The position numbers were made by a program, and so were the translations under genes. Positions 58,684 through 64,000 of a stretch of 64,000 nucleotides of DNA are shown here, piece after piece. Origin of the DNA: Streptomyces cyaneochromogenes. Its GTDB lineage: Bacteria; Actinomycetota; Actinomycetes; Streptomycetales; Streptomycetaceae. Position 1 is the first letter of the stretch. Each line of letters opens with the position of its first letter. Location: NCBI RefSeq assembly GCF_003963535.1, contig NZ_CP034539.1:4650001-4714000 (forward strand), given 5' to 3'. Under the pieces are notes generated by a model. It saw nothing but the letters and a program-made list of their open reading frames with translations. It was not told the DNA's origin and ran no database searches.

Positions 58684-59535
58684 TCAGCCGAGCAGCTGGC
58701 TCTGGAGGATCACCGTCTGCTGGAAGGGGACGGCCTCGGCACCGCCCTTGCGGGACTGCACGACCAGCCCCAGCACGTCTCCCGAGACCAGGTAGGCCTG
58801 CCGGACCTGCTCGGCGCCGTACGGCTTCGCCTCGGCGTAGGCGTAGTGCCGTACGTCCACGACCTCGGCGTCGGTGGGGAAGTCCTCGTCGAGGTGCACC
58901 TGGGCGGCGCCGCGCAGGGCGTAGGTGGGCGAGTCGTAGTTGGTGAGGTGGTCCTGCTGGAGCACGTCCGCCACCTGGCCGGACCCGAACCGCAGCAGGT
59001 AGATCCGGGTCCGCGTGCCGTCCGGCATGGTCCAGCCGCGGGCCGCGATGTGCCGCAGGGCGTGGTCCGTGAGCAGCTGGGCGAGGGTGTCCCGGTCTTC
59101 CCCGGACTCGTACGCCGCCAGGAAGTCCTTCGTCGCCAGCCAGCCGTTGCGGCCGCTCAGGGCCTTGTCGGCGGTGGCACCCTCGGGCGCCGGCAGGAGC
59201 AGTTCGCGCAGGTCCGCGTGGTGGAGGGAGGCCGCGTTCTCCTCGGCGAACGGCGCGGGACTGCCCGAGGGCAGCGGCGGCCTGGTGACCTCCGGGTACG
59301 CCCAGCGCCCGTCCGTCTCGGTCGCGAGACCGGGTACGTCCGTGCGCTCCATCCGTGTGATGCCGTACGCGGTGGAGGCGGCGACGGCGGCGAAGACGGT
59401 GACGGCCGCGGTCCACCGCAGGACGGCGCGCAGGACGCCGCGGCCCTTCTTCACCGGGGGAACGGCGGGATCGGCCTCCGGCGGCGGAGGTATGTCGGCC
59501 ACGGGCGCCGTCATGGTGTGCTGCTGCTCGGTCAT
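58684..59535 (-). CDS. membrane-anchored protein, paralogue 3 of 3
   Basis: 283 residues. A polar Pro-rich N terminus (1-30), one transmembrane helix (about 37-58: VLRWTAAVTVFAAVAASTAY) and a large extracytoplasmic domain. Pattern PHLRELLL at the start of the domain, NGWLATKDFLAAYESG, and a late YLVSGDVLGLVVQSRKGG. All three neighbours share the same order (TM, LRxLLL or similar, GW element, VxFxQT or equivalent), suggesting ancient duplication. Its start ATG 59535 overlaps the end of the previous gene (ATGA). No catalytic motif seen. Confidence 0.7.
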   Translation of the reverse strand: MTEQQHTMTAPVADIPPPPEADPAVPPVKKGRGVLRAVLRWTAAVTVFAAVAASTAYGITRMERTDVPGLATETDGRWAYPEVTRPPLPSGSPAPFAEENAASLHHADLRELLLPAPEGATADKALSGRNGWLATKDFLAAYESGEDRDTLAQLLTDHALRHIAARGWTMPDGTRTRIYLLRFGSGQVADVLQQDHLTNYDSPTYALRGAAQVHLDEDFPTDAEVVDVRHYAYAEAKPYGAEQVRQAYLVSGDVLGLVVQSRKGGAEAVPFQQTVILQSQLLG

Positions 59536-60431
59536 ACGGCCATCCCCGGGTCGTCGATGCGGTCGAGCTGTCGGGTGACGAACACCCCGATGCCGTTCAT
59601 GTCGACCGGCCGACTGCCCGACGCGGTGAAGCTGATCAGCACGTCTCCCGAATAGGCCGCGCAGAACACGCGGTCGAGCCCCTCGTCCTCGCTCTTGGGC
59701 GTCAGGAAGCACTTGGCGTTCTTGTGGCCCTCGATCTTCGGGCCCGCGCGGAAGACGCCCAGGGCGGAGAAGAACTTGTTCTGGGACGTCGCGATGTCCC
59801 GTGCGGCGGCGCGGCTCTCCATCCGTACCAGGCCGACGCTGACGGAGAACGCCTCGTTGAGGTTGATCGCGTGGCGGGTCGCATAGACGTAGCTGCGCAT
59901 CGCCATGCCCTCGACGCTCTGCTTGTCGATCTCCTTCTCCAGCGACCGGCGCTCGCTGCGGGGCAGGTCCTTGAGCGACTCCTTGCGCAGGGCCGTGGCC
60001 TGACGGCCGCCGAGTTCGGCGTCGGAGCCGAACTCCGCGAGGTCCGGGCCGCGGGTGTAGCCGTGCTCGTCGTACGGCAGCAGCAGCCCGCGCAGCCCCG
60101 GGACCGCCCCCTTCGCCTTGTCACCGGCCGCGGAGGGCTTGGGGAACTTCCAGGTCGGCGCGCCCGGATCACGGTCGGCGTGCTGGACGGTCACGACGGT
60201 GTAGCCGGCACCGCCGAGGACGGCACCGAGCAGCAGGACGGCGCCGGCGAGGGCGGCGAGGCGCGAGGCGCGCGGGCGCTTGCGCTCGGGGCCCACGGGG
60301 CCGTCGGAAGGGCTGACGGAACTCTCCGGGCTCTCGGGGCTCTCGGGGCTCTCGGGGCTCTCGAAGCCCTCCCGGCTCTCGGAACTCTGCGGGCTCTCCG
60401 AACTCTGGGGGCTCTCAGGTGTCTCGCTCAC
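59532..60431 (-). CDS. membrane-anchored protein, paralogue 2 of 3
   Basis: 299 residues. A highly repetitive N terminus of Glu/Ser/Pro (ESPESPESPE repeats, residues 1-40) precedes a transmembrane helix (56-80: LAALAGAVLLLGAVLGGAGY). The extracytoplasmic domain has LRGLLLPYDEHGYTRG, KDLPRSERRSLEKEIDKQSV, YVYATRHAINLNEAFSV and VFVTRQLDRID. Overlaps of 4 nt with both neighbours (ATGA-type) show one operon. The ESPE repeat may vary in number between strains. Confidence 0.7.
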   Translation of the reverse strand: MSETPESPQSSESPQSSESREGFESPESPESPESPESSVSPSDGPVGPERKRPRASRLAALAGAVLLLGAVLGGAGYTVVTVQHADRDPGAPTWKFPKPSAAGDKAKGAVPGLRGLLLPYDEHGYTRGPDLAEFGSDAELGGRQATALRKESLKDLPRSERRSLEKEIDKQSVEGMAMRSYVYATRHAINLNEAFSVSVGLVRMESRAAARDIATSQNKFFSALGVFRAGPKIEGHKNAKCFLTPKSEDEGLDRVFCAAYSGDVLISFTASGSRPVDMNGIGVFVTRQLDRIDDPGMAV

Positions 60432-61258
60432 AGCCGTCCCATCTGCCGCTCGGCCAGGTCCATGATCTTCTTCTTGGGGATCGGCTTGGTGTCGTAGACC
60501 CAGATGTTCATCGCGATGTCGCCGCGCCAGGCGTGCGCCTCGGCCGAGTACAGCGGGAGGTAGCCGGCCTCCCGCTCCGGGGTGTCGTGCACATAGGCCA
60601 TGCCGTCGCCCGTGCCGGGGATGGGCCAGCTGCGGGTGTCCGACTCCTCGGCCCAGTAGTGCGCGCCCTCGGAGTTGGCGGAGGCCGCCAGGGTCTGTTC
60701 CTGGCGGTACTGCGTCAGGTGGATCGCGACGCTGTGCGTGCTGCCCACCCGCCAGCTCGCGACGGCGGCACGGCGGAACTCGTCACCGATGAGGTTGCCG
60801 ATGACCTCGCCCGGCTCCTCGTAGGTCCGCGCGTAGTCGGCCAGGTTGAGCCAGCCGTCCGTGCCCAGCTCGAACTCTGCGTCCCGGGCGCCCTGGGGCC
60901 GCTTGAGCAGCAGCTTGCGCAGATCGCCGTCGGTCCTCAGCCGACGGTCCTCGGCGGCGGACAACGGCTCGACCTCGCCCTCAGCCTGATCGACCACCGG
61001 CTGGGAGAGGGGCGGCAGTCTCGTGGGCTCGCGGTCGGCCTGCACGAGGTAGCCGGTGCAGGTCCCGGCGACCAGCCCGAGCACGACGGCGGCGGCGATC
61101 AGCAGCGCCGTACGCCCGCGACGCCGGGGCCGGGGCGCGACGGCCGGCTCTGGCGGCGCGGGCACCTCCGTGGGCACGGGCGCGGCCCCTGCTGCTTCTT
61201 CAGGTACTTCCAAGACATCCCCCACGGAACGTGAAGTGCGCACTCCGTATGCGCGCAC
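60428..61258 (-). CDS. membrane-anchored protein, paralogue 1 of 3
   Basis: 276 residues from GTG 61258; GTG 61225 (VGDVLEVPEE) is an alternative, and neither has a strong ribosome site. A Pro/Ala-rich N terminus (15-45), then a transmembrane helix (about 48-68, TALLIAAAVVLGLVAGTCTG). The domain has LRKLLLKRPQGARDAEFELG, LADYARTYEEPGEVIGNL, VAIHLTQYRQEQT and IWVYDTKPIPKKKI. It is the first gene of the operon, divergent from the DsrE gene across 54 bp. Function unknown. Confidence 0.7.
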   Translation of the reverse strand: MRAYGVRTSRSVGDVLEVPEEAAGAAPVPTEVPAPPEPAVAPRPRRRGRTALLIAAAVVLGLVAGTCTGYLVQADREPTRLPPLSQPVVDQAEGEVEPLSAAEDRRLRTDGDLRKLLLKRPQGARDAEFELGTDGWLNLADYARTYEEPGEVIGNLIGDEFRRAAVASWRVGSTHSVAIHLTQYRQEQTLAASANSEGAHYWAEESDTRSWPIPGTGDGMAYVHDTPEREAGYLPLYSAEAHAWRGDIAMNIWVYDTKPIPKKKIMDLAERQMGRL

Positions 61259-61312
61259 AGGAGACCCATGGCCAACACCCGAGGTTGCACCGCGGTTGAT
61301 TACGATTCAGCC

Positions 61313-61675
61313 ATGGCGAAGAAGCTGGTGATCAAGGTGACGGCGGGGGCCGACGCCCCCGAACGCTGCTCACAGGCGTTCACGGTCGCGGCGGTGGCCG
61401 TGGCGAGCGGTGTGGACGTCTCCCTGTGGCTGACCGGCGAGTCCGCCTGGTTCGCGCTGCCGGGCCGCGCCGCCGAGTTCGAGCTGCCGCACGCCGCCCC
61501 GCTGCCCGACCTCATCGACTCGATCCTGGCCGGCGGCCGGCTCACCCTGTGCACGCAGTGCGCGGCCCGCCGGGACATCACCGAGAAGGACGTCATCGAG
61601 GGCGTACGGATCGCGGGTGCGCAGGTGTTCGTACAGGAGTCGCTGGCGGACGAGACGCAGGCGCTCGTCTACTGA
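61313..61675 (+). CDS. DsrE-like sulfur relay family protein
   Basis: 120 residues. Rossmann-like: KLVIKVTAGADAPERCSQAF, VDVSLWLTGESAWFALPG, LTLCTQCAARRDITEKDVIEG and GAQVFVQESLADETQALVY. Two Cys pairs (CTQC) near residue 84 are candidate sulfur carriers. The family (DsrE/YchN) is linked to sulfur relay or peroxide protection. ATG 61313. Its end overlaps the converging VOC gene by 7 nt. Confidence 0.82.
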   Translation: MAKKLVIKVTAGADAPERCSQAFTVAAVAVASGVDVSLWLTGESAWFALPGRAAEFELPHAAPLPDLIDSILAGGRLTLCTQCAARRDITEKDVIEGVRIAGAQVFVQESLADETQALVY

Positions 61676-62049
61676 GACGGCTGGGTCCAGAGGCAGAAGG
61701 GGTGCCCGGCGGGGTCGAACAGCACGCGTACGTCGTCCTGCGGCTGGTACTCGGCGAGCGTGGCACCCTCGGCCATGGCACGCGCGGTCTCGCTCTCCAG
61801 ATCGTCGACCTCGATGTCCAGGTGGAGCATCATCTGCTGGTCGCCGGGTTTCCTGGTGGGCCAGACGGGCGGTACGTACGCGGGCTCGGTCTGGAAGGAC
61901 AGCCCCGTTCCGCCACCGGGCGGGCCGATGAGCACCCAGTCGGGCTCCTCGGCGCGCACGACGAACCCGAGCAGGCGCGCGTAGAAGTCGGCCAGCGCAT
62001 GGGCGTCATGCGCGTCCAGTACGACCGTCGACAGCCTCGTGGGCGACAT
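61669..62049 (-). CDS. VOC family protein
   Basis: 126 residues, a single VOC module: STVVLDAHDAHALADFYARL, DWVLIGPPGGGTGLSFQTEP, HLDIEVDDLESETARA and VLFDPAGHPFCLWT. His/Glu ligands of a metal site are D/H near 13-16 and Glu in the late strand region, incomplete. Glyoxalase-fold binding protein of unknown substrate. ATG 62049. It overlaps the converging DsrE gene and is 10 bp from DUF3099. Confidence 0.8.
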   Translation of the reverse strand: MSPTRLSTVVLDAHDAHALADFYARLLGFVVRAEEPDWVLIGPPGGGTGLSFQTEPAYVPPVWPTRKPGDQQMMLHLDIEVDDLESETARAMAEGATLAEYQPQDDVRVLFDPAGHPFCLWTQPSQ

Positions 62050-62058
62050 GCACGTCTT

Positions 62059-62319
62059 CTACCGCGGCCGCTTCTTGCCGTCCAGCTCGTCCCACCACTC
62101 GTCGGACTTGGGGTCCCCGGAGGGGTCGTCCCACCAGCGGTCCTCGGGCCCTCGGCGGTTGGCGATCATCGCGGCGACGGGTGGGATGACCATCGCCACC
62201 ACGCACATCCCCACGGCCACCGGGACCGACCACAGACGTACGACGCCCCAGGCCAGGACGAACAGCGTGAGGCACGTGCCCATCATGGCGAAGTAGATGT
62301 GACGCCGCCGCGCGTACAT
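62059..62319 (-). CDS. DUF3099 small membrane protein
   Basis: 86 residues from ATG 62319 (site GGAGGT). Two helices: residues 8-30 (IYFAMMGTCLTLFVLAWGVV) and 32-52 (VPVAVGMCVVAMVIPPVAAM), then a Trp/Asp-rich soluble tail (RWWDDPSGDPKSDEWWDEL). Matches DUF3099, an actinobacterial family of unknown role. It is 9 bp before the VOC gene on the same strand, so probably co-transcribed. Confidence 0.8.
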   Translation of the reverse strand: MYARRRHIYFAMMGTCLTLFVLAWGVVRLWSVPVAVGMCVVAMVIPPVAAMIANRRGPEDRWWDDPSGDPKSDEWWDELDGKKRPR

Positions 62320-62350
62320 ACCTCCAGCGTAGGGCTCCGCACACGCCGAA

Positions 62351-62391
62351 GGGGCCGCACCCCGGGCGTCCAACCCATGGGATGCGGCCCC
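62351..62391 (-). terminator. terminator after DUF1416 gene
   Basis: GGGGCCGCACCCC (62351-62363) pairs with GGGATGCGGCCCC (62379-62391), one mismatch. It lies 28 bp past the DUF1416 stop. Confidence 0.85.
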
Positions 62392-62418
62392 TCGGCCGAC
62401 AAGTACCGTCAGATACCG

Positions 62419-62709
62419 TCAGACCGCGATCGCGACCTCGGCGAGCGCGCCCTTCTCGGCGACGACGACCGTGCGGTCGGCGGTGCCGCCGGGGATGAGC
62501 GCACGTACGGTCCAGGTGCCCTCGGCCGCGTAGAAGCGGAACTGGCCCGTGGCGGAGGTGGGGACCTCCGCGGTGAACTCGCCGGTCGAGTCCAGCAGAC
62601 GGACGTAGCCCGTCACCGGCTCGCCGTCCTTGGTCACCTGACCCTGGATCGTGGTCTCACCGGGCTTGATCGTCGAGGCGTCGGGGCCGCCGGCCTTCGC
62701 TCCACACAT
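62419..62709 (-). CDS. DUF1416 protein
   Basis: 96 residues: MCGAKAGGPDASTIKPGETT, IQGQVTKDGEPVTGYVRLLD, GEFTAEVPTSATGQFRFYAA, GTWTVRALIPGG and VVVAEKGALAEVAIAV. An all-beta, carboxypeptidase-regulatory-like fold. The N-terminal MCG is conserved and the Cys suggests a link to sulfur metabolism; the gene always follows sseA in actinobacteria I recall. ATG 62709 follows GGAGAAAGAC. It lies 73 bp from the sseA stop in the same direction. Confidence 0.87.
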   Translation of the reverse strand: MCGAKAGGPDASTIKPGETTIQGQVTKDGEPVTGYVRLLDSTGEFTAEVPTSATGQFRFYAAEGTWTVRALIPGGTADRTVVVAEKGALAEVAIAV

Positions 62710-62782
62710 GTCTTTCTCCAAGAGGGGTCTGACCGGAGGAAGGCCGGTCGGGATTGCGGGTTTGTTCGCTTACTGCCTGGTC

Positions 62783-63622
62783 TTACTTGCTGGCGCCGAG
62801 CTCGATCGGGACGCCGACGAGGCTGCCGTACTCGGTCCAGGAGCCGTCGTAGTTCTTGACGTTCTCCACACCGAGCAGCTCGTGCAGCACGAACCACGTC
62901 AGCGCGGAGCGCTCACCGATACGGCAGTAGGCGATGGTGTCCTTCGCCAGGTCCACCTGCTCCTCGGCGTAGAGCTCCTTGAGCTCGTCGTCCGACTTGA
63001 AGGTGCCGTCGTCGTTGGCGTTCTTCGACCACGGGATGTTGCGGGCGGACGGGACGTGGCCCGGACGCTGCGACTGCTCCTGCGGGAGGTGGGCGGGCGC
63101 GAGCAGCTTGCCGGAGAACTCGTCGGGCGAGCGGACGTCGACGAGGTTCTGCGAACCGATGGCCGCCACGACGTCGTCACGGAAGGCGCGGATGGCGGTG
63201 TTCTGCGGCTTGGCCTTGTAGTCGGTGGCGGGCCGCTCCGGGACCTCCTCGACCAGCTCGCGCGCGTCGAGCTCCCACTTCTTGCGGCCGCCGTCGAGAA
63301 GCTTGACGTTGTCGTGGCCGTAGAGCTTGAAGTACCAGTAGGCGTAGGACGCGAACCAGTTGTTGTTGCCGCCGTAGAGGATCACCAGGGTGTCGTTGGC
63401 GATGCCCTTCGCCGACAGGAGCTTCTCGAAGCCCTCCTGGTCGATGAAGTCGCGGCGGACCGGGTCCTGCAGGTCCTTGGTCCAGTCGATGCGGATCGCG
63501 TTCCTGATGTGGTTCTTCTCGTAGGCGGACGTGTCTTCGTCCACCTCCACGATCGCGATGTTGGCGTTGTCCAGGTTCTCCTGGACCCAGTCGGCGTCGA
63601 CGAGGACGTCGCTGCGGCTCAT
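62783..63622 (-). CDS. sseA: thiosulfate sulfurtransferase (rhodanese)
   Basis: 279 residues, two rhodanese domains. The inactive N-terminal domain has DVLVDADWVQENLD and ILYGGNNNWFASYAYWYFKL. The active C-terminal domain has the persulfide Cys233 in CRIGERSA, which follows AY. It transfers sulfane sulfur from thiosulfate to cyanide or acceptors, and in actinobacteria supports sulfur assimilation (CysA/SseA group). ATG 63622 follows GGAGGAGAGAAGAGC. A Cys-containing leader peptide gene lies upstream, probably for attenuation control; DUF1416 follows. Confidence 0.93.
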   Translation of the reverse strand: MSRSDVLVDADWVQENLDNANIAIVEVDEDTSAYEKNHIRNAIRIDWTKDLQDPVRRDFIDQEGFEKLLSAKGIANDTLVILYGGNNNWFASYAYWYFKLYGHDNVKLLDGGRKKWELDARELVEEVPERPATDYKAKPQNTAIRAFRDDVVAAIGSQNLVDVRSPDEFSGKLLAPAHLPQEQSQRPGHVPSARNIPWSKNANDDGTFKSDDELKELYAEEQVDLAKDTIAYCRIGERSALTWFVLHELLGVENVKNYDGSWTEYGSLVGVPIELGASK

Positions 63623-63747
63623 GCTCTTCTCTCCTCCGGGGCAGTTGCGGCGGGGCGTGCGAGTGCGAGGGGGTGCGCGCTCGGACCGAGACGGCGCACC
63701 TGTGCCCTGGTCAGGGCGCGGGGAAACGCAGAAGTCGGAGCTTCCGC

Positions 63748-63828
63748 TCAGAAGGGGCGACAGAGCATGGCGGCGACGCGGCACAGGTCGACTGCCCGCC
63801 GCTTCGTGAGATCCGCCTGTCGCTTCAT
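63748..63828 (-). CDS. putative Cys leader peptide upstream of sseA
   Basis: 26 residues beginning MKRQADLTKRRAVDLCRVAA and ending MLCRPF. Short leader peptides of the R...DLCRVA...LC type precede many sulfur-metabolism operons in Streptomyces. Two Cys codons near the end let ribosome stalling report cysteine supply. It lies 125 bp upstream of sseA in the same direction. A GCCCTGACCAGGGC hairpin occurs about 35 bp downstream (63705-63718), a candidate attenuator. Confidence 0.8.
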   Translation of the reverse strand: MKRQADLTKRRAVDLCRVAAMLCRPF

Positions 63829-64000
63829 GGGCTCGATCGTAGGGACGGACATACGGGCGTGTCACCGGCGTGTCGCATACTGAGACGAGATTGTCCGCGA
63901 TGTGGGAATGAATCACCGCGGACCGTGTCCCCACGCGGCTCGAGGGCGGGTGTATCGGCGATCACATCTACGGTGCGGACGGCGTCGTCTCGCCAGTCGG
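63829..64000. other. 172-bp end of window, promoter region of leader-sseA
   Basis: No gene is supported. It should contain the promoter of the leader-sseA-DUF1416 operon. I see no clear -10/-35 beyond a TTGTCCG stretch near 63891-63897 on the plus strand. Confidence 0.4.

Noticed and set aside
1..64000. CRISPR arrays, rRNA and tRNA genes
   Set aside because: No evenly spaced direct repeats with unique spacers and no T-loop GGTTCGAATCC-type cloverleaf segments were seen on either strand.

Overview
The window is high-GC actinobacterial DNA and is almost certainly from a Streptomyces chromosome. Evidence: GTG starts are common, intergenic DNA is short and hairpin-rich, one gene carries a rare TTA codon, and the order cysS-ispF-ispD-carD, phoP-phoR-phoU, gpmA, mshA, devB-devA-devE, rsiG-dtd and nur matches, from memory, the core of the S. 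coelicolor chromosome around SCO4235 down to SCO4165. No rRNA, tRNA or CRISPR array was recognised.

Layout. 1-4.9 kb: cysS (cut by the left edge), ispF, ispD, carD and a lipoprotein. 4.9-8.0 kb: the phosphate regulon core (phoP-phoR on the minus strand, phoU divergent) with 11-bp PHO-box repeats between them. 8.2-22.5 kb: small conserved proteins (a Cys-rich 54-residue peptide, a DUF4242 Ni-binding-type protein, an L7/L12-like protein, a CMD protein), gpmA, an MFS transporter, an AraC regulator, mshA (mycothiol), a methyltransferase, a secreted NlpC/P60 hydrolase, a receiver-PP2C phosphatase, a Lys-rich HBHA-like protein and an XRE regulator.

22.57-34.21 kb is an insertion: an 11.6-kb Tn7-like transposon. 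It has tnsA-tnsB-tnsC-tniQ genes with overlapping ends, imperfect terminal inverted repeats beginning TG, a 5-bp target duplication GCCGT, and a ladder of GTCTC-cored repeats at the left end. Cargo is an HTH-nSTAND-WD40 signalling ATPase, a TTA-containing membrane acyltransferase and two overlapping small genes (DUF6228-like plus partner). Just outside lie a Clp-N-domain gene that looks internally deleted and a MITE-like palindrome.

34.9-43.9 kb holds accessory metabolism: VOC, NmrA, lipase, epimerase, HxlR plus imine-reductase-like pair, HAD, a nitroreductase-hemerythrin fusion and a HelR-type helicase with its TetR neighbour. 44.6-52.5 kb is the dev region and the most interesting part: three GntR regulators (devA, devE and a divergent third), each divergent from a tiny two-helix membrane protein, with the HAD gene devB, a double-APH kinase-like protein, and a membrane-anchored protein that appears to share the C-terminal domain of the GntR proteins. 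52.7-64 kb: Eis-like acetyltransferase, rsiG (c-di-GMP-dependent anti-sigma of WhiG), dtd, a lipoprotein, a ygfZ-like gene, nur, a lipocalin-like protein, three tandem membrane-anchored paralogues, a DsrE protein, and the sulfurtransferase gene sseA preceded by a 26-codon Cys-containing leader peptide.

All family names come from reading translated motifs, without database searches.
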